From Lysobacter firmicutimachus (GTDB lineage Bacteria > Pseudomonadota > Gammaproteobacteria > Xanthomonadales > Xanthomonadaceae), in NCBI RefSeq assembly GCF_037027445.1, contig NZ_JBANDL010000002.1, positions 3,968,001-4,032,000 on the forward strand: DNA of 64,000 nt, written 5' to 3'. The translations under genes were made by a program, and so were the position numbers. Shown here piece by piece: positions 34,502 to 44,300 of the stretch. The notes below the pieces were generated by a model. It was not told where the DNA came from and did no database searches. It worked only from the letters and a program-made list of their open reading frames with translations. Positions within the stretch are counted from its first letter, which is position 1. Each line of letters begins with the position of its first letter.

Positions 34502-35512
34502 TCAGGCCGCCTTCTGCCACTGGCCCAGCGCGGCCAGGCCGTTGGCCTTGGCGCGCTCGTACACGGTCTGCTGGGCCTTGGCGACGTTGCCGGCCAGATC
34601 CTGCGACCACAGCTTCAGCGCCGCCGACTGCATGGCGCGGCCGTAGGAGAACGACAGCGGCCACGGGTTCGGGCCCATCAGGTTCATCGCGTTGAGGTGG
34701 GCGGTGGCGTCCTCGTCGGACTGGCCGCCGGACAGGAACACGATGCCCGGCAGGGTCGCCGGCACGGTCGACTTCAGGCACTGCAGGGTGGCGGCGGCGA
34801 CTTCCTCGACGCTGGCCTTCTCGGCGGCCAGGGTGCCCGGCAGGACCATCGACGCCTTGAGGATGGTGCCCTCGAGCAGCACGCTGTGCTCGTACAGCGC
34901 GCCGAACAGCGAGCGCAGGGTCACTTCGGTGACTTCGAAGCAGGTATCGATGTCGTGGCTGCCGTCCATGATCACTTCCGGCTCGACCATCGGCACCAGC
35001 CCCTGCTCCTGGCACAGCGCGGCGTAGCGCGCCAGCGCGTGGCTGTTGGCTTCGATGCAGGTGCCCGACGGGATGTCGTCGCCGATGTTGATGACCGCGC
35101 GCCACTTGGCGAAGCGAGCGCCGAGCTTGTAGTACTCCTCCAGGCGCGCACGCAGGCCGTCCAGGCCTTCGGTGACGACTTCGCCCGGGAAGCCGGCCAG
35201 CGGCTGCGGGCCCTTGTCGACCTTGATGCCCGGGATCACGCCGTTGTCCATCATGATCTTGGTGAACGGCACGCCGGCCTTGGTCGACTGGCGGATGGTT
35301 TCGTCGTACAGGATCGCGCCGGAGATGTAGTCGCCGATCTTCGGCGTGGTGAGCAGCAGCTCGCGGTAAGCGCGGCGGTTCTCCTCGGTGTTGTCGATGC
35401 CGACGCCGGCGAAGCGCTTGGCGATGGTGGCGTTCGACTCGTCGATGGCGATGATGCCCTTGCCCGCGGCGACCATCGCCTGGGCGGTTTCGGCAAGCTG
35501 TTCGATGCTCAT
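34502..35512 (-). CDS. Class I fructose-bisphosphate aldolase
   Basis: A 336-residue Schiff-base aldolase of glycolysis and gluconeogenesis. IDESNATIAKRFAGVGIDNT near 23-42, the catalytic lysine in EGTILKASMVLPG near 224-236, and GIVFLSGGQSDEDATAHLNA near 270 are family signatures. Length is close to the usual 330-360. In related genomes it lies next to pyk; here a secreted glycosidase-like gene and an SH3-type gene lie between them. A 331-base gap on its upstream side has a strong CGGCGGCCGG palindrome near 35808-35836 and no gene. Confidence 0.95.
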   Translation of the reverse strand: MSIEQLAETAQAMVAAGKGIIAIDESNATIAKRFAGVGIDNTEENRRAYRELLLTTPKIGDYISGAILYDETIRQSTKAGVPFTKIMMDNGVIPGIKVDKGPQPLAGFPGEVVTEGLDGLRARLEEYYKLGARFAKWRAVINIGDDIPSGTCIEANSHALARYAALCQEQGLVPMVEPEVIMDGSHDIDTCFEVTEVTLRSLFGALYEHSVLLEGTILKASMVLPGTLAAEKASVEEVAAATLQCLKSTVPATLPGIVFLSGGQSDEDATAHLNAMNLMGPNPWPLSFSYGRAMQSAALKLWSQDLAGNVAKAQQTVYERAKANGLAALGQWQKAA

Positions 35513-35843
35513 GGAGATCCTGCGGGAGCGGTGGGAAGCCCGCGATTATAGCGGTTGTGGGTGAACGCTGCCTTGGCCGAGCCCTGTTCAATCAGAGACT
35601 TGCGACGTGCGGCGCGGGTAATCGGTTACAAGGCGCCCTCGCGCGGCGACCGGTACCGATGTCATCGGGGGCGCCGCCCCCGATCCAGCCGCCGGGCACA
35701 CCGTCGTTAGGCTCGACGCCACGCAATGCCGGTTCCATGGCCGCGCCCGCCTCCGCTCACGCACGCGCCGCCCCTATGACGCCCCGGGGTGGAATTCCGT
35801 CCGATACCGGCGGCCGGCCTGTCCGGCCGCCGGCGATTGCACA

Positions 35844-37667
35844 TCAGAACGGGATGCTTTCCAGCGAGTAGCAGCCGGTGTACTGGCAGAACAGATTCGA
35901 CGAAGGTGACGGCGTGTTGTTGTCGCCCTTCAGGATGCCGTAATGGTGCTCGGGATCGGGCGCCGTGATCAGGTCGCTGTGCACGTCGCTCATCCGGAAC
36001 CAGATCAGATAGGTCAGCCACGGCATCGCCGAAGCCTCCGGCGACTGGCTCAGCTCCAGGGTGTGCTGCATCCAGTCGCGCAGCTGGGTCGCCGAGCGTT
36101 CCTGGCATGAGCCGGCGCTGCAGGAGAGCGACGAGTTGCCGGCCTCGGACAGGATCACCGGCACATCACCGTCGCCGTAGTTCTCCAGCACATCGTGGAT
36201 AGCGTTGTTGGTCTGCAGCCAACTGGTCGCGGTCGCATCGCCGAAGATGTACGGATGCCAAGACACGCCGTCGAAGTAGTCGCGCGCGTTGGTACTGGGC
36301 CGGTTGCCGGCCGCGATGTTGGCGTAAACCGCGCCGATGAAATTGGCGATCGGCGCCAGGCTCACGTCGCCGAGCGGGGACGGCGGCGGGAAGAAGGCCA
36401 GCGCCTGCGGATTGCCGGCCTTGATGCCGCGCCGCGCATGCAGCATCAGGTCCATGGTGATGTCGACCCGGTCTTGGTCGGTGAACTGGACTCGTCCGTT
36501 TGCGCAAGCGCCGGGCTGTCCCGCCAACGGCGCCGCGAACACGTCGATGCCGTGGCCATTGACCTTCACGCCATTGGTTTCGTTCGCGACCTGCCACAGC
36601 TTGATCTGCGGATAGGCGCGCGCGATCGTGGCCCAGCTCTTCTCATAGCGCTGCAGGAAGCTCGCGTACGTCGCCGAGCCCGATTCCGGGCACGGCAGAA
36701 TCCAGGAGCCGCCCTCGCGTCCCGGCACACCGGTCAACCAGGTCGGAAACGAATTGTCCACGCCAACCAGGGTGATGTTGGCGTCGGCCAAGGCTTGCAC
36801 CGCGCGCTGATGCAGGTGGGCGTAGGGCCCCAGGGTGTTTTCGTCGGTCAGGATATGGGTATTGAGCATCCACATCCGGAACACCCGCGGCCGCAACCCC
36901 TTGGCCAACAACACCTGCCGATCGACATCGGCCTGCTGCTGCGCCGGGTCGTGCGGGAAGCGCGAGACCGCATTCGGCACGATCGGCTCGCCCAGTCCCA
37001 GGCTGCCCTTGCCGGCCGGCTGCAGGCCCGCGTTTTGCGGCTTGCCGCAGTAGTAGAAGGTGTAGTCGATATTGGGGCTGCCCAACGCGGTGTAGCGCGA
37101 ATAGCCGCTGGGGCAGGTATGGGCGACGCCGGTGGCGGGGTTGGCGTACGGCGCGGCACCGTCGCCGGTCATGCCCGCGAAATCCAGGCGCAACCCGCCC
37201 TCGACATGCGGCCGGTAGCAATAGAACAGATTGTGGTCGACGCTCGGCGTACCCAGCACCTGCCGGCGCTGATAGCCGCTCGGACATTCGTGAGTATGAG
37301 TGAAGGGATTGACGAAGTAGTGATAGCCGCGCCACGGCAGGGCGCCGTTTTCCGGGCTATTGGCCAGGCCGACCATGCCGCCGAAGTCGTACAACGGCGC
37401 GCGCCCGGTCACATGCGGGCGGGTGCACAGGTACATCGACCAGTCGACGTTGGCGGTGCCGTAGACCAAGTGGGCATCGTAGCCTGTCGGGCAACTGGCC
37501 GCGCCCGTGGCCGGATTGGTGTAGTACTGCACGGCACCATTGGACGGGTACAGGCCGTACATGCCGCCGAAGTCGTAAGCGTCGCCATCGGCTGCCCAGG
37601 CCGAGCCCGACGCCAACACGGCGGCAGCCAGCGCGGCCCGCACAATGATTGCGTATCCCTTGTTCAT
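35844..37667 (-). CDS. Secreted glycoside-hydrolase-like protein with three N-terminal repeats
   Basis: A 607-residue secreted protein. Signal MNKGYAIIVRAALAAAVLAS is preceded by GAGGAAG. Residues about 25-215 hold three repeats of roughly 60 residues, each with an FGGM/FAGM start, NPATG or NPFTH, CPTGY/CPSGY, then a VDW/VDH/IDY strand and YLC/YYC. The rest looks like a TIM-barrel hydrolase: LWQVANETNG near 365 (acid/base Glu after Asn) and VPVILSEAGNSS near 530 (nucleophile-like Glu), as in clan A glycosidases such as GH39 or GH5. Cysteines are paired. Substrate is unknown; assignment is by motif, not full alignment. Confidence 0.72.
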   Translation of the reverse strand: MNKGYAIIVRAALAAAVLASGSAWAADGDAYDFGGMYGLYPSNGAVQYYTNPATGAASCPTGYDAHLVYGTANVDWSMYLCTRPHVTGRAPLYDFGGMVGLANSPENGALPWRGYHYFVNPFTHTHECPSGYQRRQVLGTPSVDHNLFYCYRPHVEGGLRLDFAGMTGDGAAPYANPATGVAHTCPSGYSRYTALGSPNIDYTFYYCGKPQNAGLQPAGKGSLGLGEPIVPNAVSRFPHDPAQQQADVDRQVLLAKGLRPRVFRMWMLNTHILTDENTLGPYAHLHQRAVQALADANITLVGVDNSFPTWLTGVPGREGGSWILPCPESGSATYASFLQRYEKSWATIARAYPQIKLWQVANETNGVKVNGHGIDVFAAPLAGQPGACANGRVQFTDQDRVDITMDLMLHARRGIKAGNPQALAFFPPPSPLGDVSLAPIANFIGAVYANIAAGNRPSTNARDYFDGVSWHPYIFGDATATSWLQTNNAIHDVLENYGDGDVPVILSEAGNSSLSCSAGSCQERSATQLRDWMQHTLELSQSPEASAMPWLTYLIWFRMSDVHSDLITAPDPEHHYGILKGDNNTPSPSSNLFCQYTGCYSLESIPF

Positions 37668-37860
37668 TAGCTTCCTCAGTGCATGATGATCGGAGCGGCG
37701 TCCACGCACGCGGCCGCCGCTTCGTCCTTGTAACCCACCCCCGTCGCCTCAGGCGAGATGTGCCATGCAGCATTCGCGGTGGTCCATTCCGGACTGTACA
37801 GCGCGGCTGCGGCCGCCCTAAGCTCTGCGACCGACTCATCGCCGCACAAGGAACGCGCGC

Positions 37861-39201
37861 ATGCCCTCGAACCCTCCGCCCCACTGCTTGCGTCGATCGG
37901 CCGTGGCCGCCCTGGCACTGGGCGTTTTAGCCGCCCTGCCCGCCGCCCAGGCCCAGACCGACGCCGACCGAGAGTTCCGCGAAGCCGTCGCCCGCTGCGA
38001 AGCCCAGCTCGACCGCTCCACCCGCTACGTCGTGGTCGACGCCGCACGCATGCGCTCGCTGCCGCGCGCCGACGGCGGCGCTGTGACCTCGGTGCCGATC
38101 GGCGCCGAAGTCCAGGTGCAATGCCAGCTGGGCGACTGGGTGCGCGCGACCTCCGAACGCCCCAATCCCTCGGTCGGCTGGATCCGCGCCGACCTGCTCG
38201 GCCCGCGTGCGCCGACCGCGGCCTCGCTGGAGCAGGACTACCGCCGCGCCGCCGGCGCCGAGCGCCGCACCATCGCCGAGCGCGCGATCGCCCTGCGCCC
38301 GTTCGCGCGCGACAGCCACCAGTTGCTGATCGACGCCTTGCAGGCCGACGGCGACGGTGCCGCCGCACGGGCCGCGATCGAACGCCGCGAACGCATGACC
38401 GCGCCCAAGGTCGAACGCCTGGCCGGCGAACCGCGCCTGCTGTTCGGCGTCGATCATGGCTACCTCACCGCGATCGCGCGCATCGACGGCCGCGGCCGCT
38501 ACGCCGAGGCCGCCACCGGCGACGCTACCTACCCGGTCTGGCGCGGTTTCCACTTCTACCGCAATGGCGCCGGCGACGGCCTGGTCCAGGTCATCGAGCG
38601 CGGCGAAGAGGTCGGTCTGGGCCTGGAGGCCAAGGTCCGCCACCCGCCCGCGACCGAGCGCGACGACAAGCTGGCTGGCCTGGCCAGCAACGAGCCGCTC
38701 GGCGCCGGCGCCGCACGGGTCGAAGCGAAGCTGTCGTCCGACGAGCGCCGCGCGGTCGAGCGCGAACTGCGCGCCCTGCTGACCGGCAAGCGCCTGGACC
38801 GCGCCGCGATCGACAAAGCGCTGCGCCCCTACGACGAAGAACAGCGCGCCGGCCTGCGCGCCCATGCCGTGGTGCTGGCCGGCGGCCAGCGCCTGCTGGT
38901 CGCCACGGCCGACGCGGCGGTACCGCTCAAGCGCCCCGACCAGGCCGACAGCGTCCTGGATGCGGTGCTGGTGCTGGAGGCCTCGGGCAAGCAGTACCGC
39001 AAGGTCGGCGACATCGCCCGCGAAACCGGCGGCGACATGGTCGAAACCCATGCCTTCCACGACGCCCTGGACCTGGACGGCGACGGCGAGGCCGAACTGA
39101 TCTTCCGTCTGCATCAGTACGAAGGCAGCTCGTACCAGATCTGGACCCGCCAGTCCGACCAGTGGAAGCCGGTGTACGCCGGCGGTTACACCGGCGCCTG
39201 A
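37861..39201 (+). CDS. Secreted SH3-like-domain protein
   Basis: A 446-residue exported protein. The signal is SAVAALALGVLAALPAAQAQ near 13-32. Residues about 50-115 resemble a bacterial SH3 domain (VVVDAARMRSLPRADGGAVT then VQCQLGDWVRATSE and GWIRADLLG). A helical TPR-like part follows (RRTIAERAIALRPFARDSHQ), and a beta-rich C-terminal half contains DALDLDGDGEAELIFRLHQY, a calcium-type loop. Wholly periplasmic or secreted. Function not known; a role at the cell wall is a guess from the SH3 part. Confidence 0.75.
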   Translation: MPSNPPPHCLRRSAVAALALGVLAALPAAQAQTDADREFREAVARCEAQLDRSTRYVVVDAARMRSLPRADGGAVTSVPIGAEVQVQCQLGDWVRATSERPNPSVGWIRADLLGPRAPTAASLEQDYRRAAGAERRTIAERAIALRPFARDSHQLLIDALQADGDGAAARAAIERRERMTAPKVERLAGEPRLLFGVDHGYLTAIARIDGRGRYAEAATGDATYPVWRGFHFYRNGAGDGLVQVIERGEEVGLGLEAKVRHPPATERDDKLAGLASNEPLGAGAARVEAKLSSDERRAVERELRALLTGKRLDRAAIDKALRPYDEEQRAGLRAHAVVLAGGQRLLVATADAAVPLKRPDQADSVLDAVLVLEASGKQYRKVGDIARETGGDMVETHAFHDALDLDGDGEAELIFRLHQYEGSSYQIWTRQSDQWKPVYAGGYTGA

Positions 39202-39301
39202 GTTTCGCCCGACCGCGCTGCCGCGGTCTGGAATCGCTGACACCGACGGTCTGCGCATCGCCCGCCATTCGAAGAGAAACCGGATCGGAAATATCGCGAG
39301 C

Positions 39302-39336
39302 ACGAAAAAGCCCGGCGCGAGCCGGGCTTTTTCGTG
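39302..39336. terminator. Bidirectional terminator between SH3-protein gene and pyk
   Basis: CACGAAAAAGCCCGGC / GCCGGGCTTTTTCGTG with a four-base loop. It has A- and T-runs on both sides, so it serves the plus-strand SH3 gene (stop 100 bases away) and the minus-strand pyk (stop at 39390). Confidence 0.88.
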
Positions 39337-39389
39337 TCTCCGCATCGCATGTCCGCATCGGCGCCACCGCAGCGGCCCCGCGGATCGGC

Positions 39390-40856
39390 TTACAACTCGC
39401 CCAGGCCCTCGGCGCAACCGTCCGCGCCGACCTGCAGCAGACGCAAGGTGTTGGTCGCGCCGTGCTGCTCCATGGTGTCGCCGCTGGTGAAGATCACCCG
39501 CTCGTCCTGGGCCAGCTTGCCGGTGTCGAACAGTTGCTTGACCGCGCTGCGCGCGGCGTCGCGCGAGGCCAGGCCGCGGCTGTCGAAATCGATCGGGTAG
39601 ACGTCGCGCATCAGCGCCATGCGCCGGCGCGCACCGGCGTGGCGCGAGAAGGCGTAGATCGGCGCGTTGGAGCGGAACCGCGACAGGAAACGCGCGGTGC
39701 CACCGGACTCGGTCATGGCGACGATCGCGCGCACGCCGATGTGCTCGGTCAGGAACATCGCCGCCATCGCGATCGCCTGGTCGGCGCGCTCCAGGTTGCG
39801 CGGCGCCGCCTCGAAATCGGTGTCGTGGTCGAACTGGCGCTCGGCGCCGAGGCAGATGCGCGACATCGCCTCCACCGCCTTGACCGGATAGCGGCCGGCG
39901 GCCGATTCCTGCGACAGCATTACCGCGTCGGTGCCGTCGATCACCGCGTTGGCGACGTCGAGCACTTCGGCGCGGGTCGGGATCGGGTTGTCGACCATCG
40001 ACTGCAGCATCTGGGTGGCGGTGATCACCACCCGGTTGCGCGCCAGCGACTCGCGGATGATCTTCTTCTGCAGGCCGGGCAGCTCGGCATCGCCGATCTC
40101 CACGCCCAGGTCGCCGCGCGCGACCATGACCACGTCGCTGGCCTCGACGATCTCGCCGAGGTTCTCGATCGCCTCGGCGCGTTCGATCTTCGACACCAGG
40201 GCGGCGTCGCAGCCGGCCTCGCGGGCGATCCGGCGCGCCTCGTGCATGTCCTCGGCGTTGCGGCAGAACGACACCGCGATGAAGTCGGCGCCGAGTTCGG
40301 CGGCGATCTTGATCAGTTCCTTGTCGCGCTCGGTCAGCGCGCCCAGCGACAAGCCGCCGCCGAGCTTGTTGAGGCCCTTGCGGTCCGACAGCGCGCCGTC
40401 GTTGAGCACGGTGGTGACGATGCGCGCGCCGTCGACCGCGCCGACCCGCAACTGCAGCAGGCCGTCGTCGAGCAGCAGCACGTCGCCCGGGGCGACGTCG
40501 TTGGGCAGGCCCAGGTAGCTGACCCCGACCTCGCGCAGATTGCCCGGCGGCGCGTCGGTGCTGGCGATCAGGTCGAAGCGGTCGCCGGCCTTGAGCAGCA
40601 CCCGGCCTTCGGCGAAACGCTCGATGCGGATCTTCGGCCCCGGCAGGTCGACCAGGATGCCGACTTCCACGCCCTGCCGCTGCGCCGCCTCGCGCACCGC
40701 CTGCGCCCGCGCCACCTGCCCCGACGGATCGCCGTGGGAGAAATTGAGCCGGACGACGTCGACGCCGGCATTGAGCAGGGCGTCCAGTACGCCCGGCGGA
40801 TCGGTGGCCGGGCCGAGGGTGGCGAGGATCTTGGTGCGACGCAGATTCGAGGACAT
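39390..40856 (-). CDS. pyk: Pyruvate kinase
   Basis: A 488-residue glycolytic enzyme that converts phosphoenolpyruvate and ADP to pyruvate and ATP. RTKILATLGPATDPPGVLDA and VDVVRLNFSHGD at the N terminus, the ADP/Mg site VMVARGDLGVEIG near 245, and the allosteric C-terminal domain (RAIVAMTESGGTARFLSRFR) are present. CCAGAGAGCCCCC precedes the ATG. The region 40857-41305 between it and the RHS gene holds no supportable gene. Confidence 0.96.
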   Translation of the reverse strand: MSSNLRRTKILATLGPATDPPGVLDALLNAGVDVVRLNFSHGDPSGQVARAQAVREAAQRQGVEVGILVDLPGPKIRIERFAEGRVLLKAGDRFDLIASTDAPPGNLREVGVSYLGLPNDVAPGDVLLLDDGLLQLRVGAVDGARIVTTVLNDGALSDRKGLNKLGGGLSLGALTERDKELIKIAAELGADFIAVSFCRNAEDMHEARRIAREAGCDAALVSKIERAEAIENLGEIVEASDVVMVARGDLGVEIGDAELPGLQKKIIRESLARNRVVITATQMLQSMVDNPIPTRAEVLDVANAVIDGTDAVMLSQESAAGRYPVKAVEAMSRICLGAERQFDHDTDFEAAPRNLERADQAIAMAAMFLTEHIGVRAIVAMTESGGTARFLSRFRSNAPIYAFSRHAGARRRMALMRDVYPIDFDSRGLASRDAARSAVKQLFDTGKLAQDERVIFTSGDTMEQHGATNTLRLLQVGADGCAEGLGEL

Positions 40857-41305
40857 AGGGGGCTCTCTGGACTTGGCCCAAAACTAGCACAGCCGGGGTG
40901 GCGGTCGCAGGCGCGATTCGCCGCTGCGCCACAGGCACGACGATGCGGTGGCGAATGTCATGATCAAAGACCCTGGTTGGCTCCGGAACGCTGCGCGGCG
41001 ACGATCGCCGAAGCCGCGGCATTTCGACGTTTTTACGCATTCGAGGCGACAGCAGATTCGGGCAAAAATGCATCCGGCAAAACTGCGGTTCGCAACGCTC
41101 GCGACGCTTGCGTTTTAGTCTGCCCTCTTCGACCATGATCGCGGGCCACGGAGCATGGCCCCACGCCGATCGATACCGTCGCCAAGGAAGGAGGACGCCG
41201 CTACTCGGTTTTTAAGACAAGACGTTTCACCCCCCTACCCATCAGGACTCCGCGGCTTCAGCCGTTCGGAAATCCGGCCGCATCCGCGGTCGCCAAGGAT
41301 CAGGT

Positions 41306-44300
41306 ATGCCTTCAAAATTCCCCCTCTCTCCCCATCGGGCATCGGACGCTCGCACGGCGTCCGCACGCTCAAGCATCGCCCGCAGCTTGCTCACTGTCGC
41401 AGTAGCCTATTCGTTGAGCCACGGGGCCCTTGCCCAAGAAAGCGGCAACAAGTGGAAGATCGTAGATCCCACGGGACAGGCGACCGAGTACAACACCCAG
41501 CAAGAAGCCGTCGACGCCATCAAGGAGCTTCCCGCCCCCTCTCCGGACTGGGAAGGCGCCTACCTGTTCGTCGAACAGATCAAGAGCGCCAAGATCGACC
41601 CGGACGGCAACGCGCTGATCACCTATTGGATGGGCAAGGACCAGCCCAGCGATCCTGATTGGACCTACGGATCTGGCCTGGGCTCCGGCTACCTCACGGA
41701 GGCCGAAGCCGTAGCCAAGATGAACGAGATGATGGACGCGTCCAGCCCCAGCTGCGCTCCGTCCGCGCAGTCCGTTCCGTTGGGCGACTGGACCGAAGCG
41801 CAGCCCGGCTACGAAGGCCGGAGCGAAGTGCGCATGTACTCGCGCACAGTCCGCGCCGGCGAAAATTGCGCCACGACCGTGGATTTCGGCCCCACCCAGT
41901 TCGCCCGCCAACGCCGGATCATGTGCCCCATCGGCTATACGGAGTGGAACGACGACTACGAGGCCTGCGTCAACACGGAGATCACCGCCACCGTATCGGG
42001 CAAGGTCAGCTCCTGTGAGGCGGCCGCCATCATGGGCATGGTCGGCAACCCCTGCGACGTCAAAACCGGCGAAAAGTTCGAAACCGAGCAAGACTTCGAT
42101 CTCGGCTGGATCGCGTTCGTGCGCTACTACCACTCCGGCAGCAGCATGAACAACGGCGGCTTCGGCCCCGGCTGGGCGCACTCGCACTCCACCCGTCTCG
42201 CAGTTTCCGGAGCCACGATCGGCCTGATCGAGGCCAACGGCTACCAAACCAGGTTCGTGCAGAACGGCAGCAGCTACTTCGCCGCCGACGACAGCGGCGA
42301 CAGGCTCACAGCCGTGAGCGGAGGCTGGTCCCTTTATCGAGGCGACAGCACCGTCCAATTCGACGCCCTAGGCCGGATGTCCGGCGTCGCCTTCGAAGAC
42401 GGATCGTCCCTGAGCTATCTCTACGATCAATACGGCCGGCTGGACCGCATCGTCCACTCCTCCGGACGATCGGTACAACTGCATTACGCGGATCTTTCCT
42501 CCGACGCCGAGATCGTCTCGATTTCTTCGGCCGGTTCGAACCTCGCCAGCTATACCTATCTCTACCAGGACCCCGAATACCCCACGCTCGGCACGGTCAA
42601 AACGGCGACCTATGCCGATGGAAAGACACGCACCTATCATTATGAGGATGCCCGCTTCTTCGGCCACCTGACCGGCATCAGCGGCGAGGACAACGTCCGA
42701 TTCAGCACCTTCGCCTATGACGCCAAGGGTCGTGTCGTGTCCAGTGTTCACGCTGGGGACAACGATGGTGTCAGCCTGGTCTATTCCGCCACGGGCGGCG
42801 CAGTGGTCACCGACTCGCTAGGAAATCAGGAGAATTATGGCCTTTCTGCCGTATCCGGCGCCCTTCCGCGCAAGATCTCGGGCGTAACTGACTCTCGCGG
42901 GCAAGTCAGCCAGACCTTCTACGACGCGGCCACCGACTTCCGCCGCCGCCTGGACACCGTCACCGACCGCAACGGCACCCAGACCAAGCACAGCTACGCC
43001 GAAGCCAACGACCCGGTCACCGGCCAGCCGGCGCGCACGCACACGGTCAAGGAAGCCGTGGGCCTGCCCCAGGAGCGCACCAGCCTGGAGCGCCGCGACA
43101 TCGCCGCCAACCGCACCGTGCTGACCCAGCTCGGCAACCGCGAGACGCGGATCGTGCGTAACGCGCGCCTGCAACCGGTCACGGTCACCGTGCGCGATAC
43201 CACCACTAACCAGACCCGCACCACCGCCTACGCCTACTGCGAAGCCGCCGACGTCGCCGCCGCCAACAGCAGCTGCCCGACCCTGGGCCTGCTGAAGTCG
43301 GTCGACGGCCCGCGCAGCGACGTCAACGACGTGGTGACTTACCAGTACTACGGCAGCGACGACAGCACCTGCGCCACCCAGCCGGCGCTGTGCACCTACC
43401 GCAAGGGCGACCTGCGCAAGACGATCGATGCGCTCGGTCGCGCCACCGAGATCCTCGGCTACGACCCGCAGGGCCGGCCGCTGTCGATCCTCGATGCCAA
43501 TGGCGTGGTCACCGACTACGAGTACCACCCGCGCGGCTGGCTGGCCGCGACCAAGCTGCGCGGCGCCGACAACAGCGTCGAGACCGACGACCGCATCACC
43601 CGTATGGAGTACTGGCCGACCGGCCTGCTGCGCCGGGTCACCCCGCCGGGCGGCGCCTACGTCACCTACAACTACGACGCCGCCCAGCGCCTGACCTCGG
43701 TGACCGACAAGGCCGGCAACAAGCTCCAGTACACCCTGGACAAGGCCGGCAACCGCAAGCAGGAGGACACCCAGACCCCGACCGGCACGGTGCGCCAGAC
43801 CCTGTCGCGGGTGTTCAACTCGCTCGGCCAGCTGCACCAGGCCAAGGACGCCGCCGCCCACGCCACCACCTTCACTTACGACGCCGACGGCAACCCCGAC
43901 CTGACCACCGACGCGCTGGGCCGGATCAGCGACCAGAACCACGACCCGCTCAACCGGCTCAACCGCCTGCTGCAGGACGTCAACGGCCTGGCGGTCGAGA
44001 CGAAGCTCGCCTACAACGCCTTCGACCAGATCACCCAGGTCACCGACCCCAAGGGCCTGAACACCGTCTACGCCTACAACGGTTTCGGCGACCGCACCCA
44101 ACTGAGCAGCCCGGACACCGGCGTCACCGACTACACCTACACCCCCGCCGGCCAATTGGCGACCAAGAAAGACGCCAACGACGCCGTCGCCCACAGCTAT
44201 ACCTACGACGCCCTGGGCCGGCCGAAGACCATCTCCTACGGCAGCGGCAGCAACGATGTCGAGTACGACTACGACACCGTCAACGCGGTCTGCGCCGCCG

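Noticed and set aside
37927..41136. A 1,069-codon minus-strand open frame covering pyk and the SH3-type gene
   Set aside because: It is out of frame with pyk and opposite to the SH3-type gene. Composition is typical of GC-rich shadow frames.
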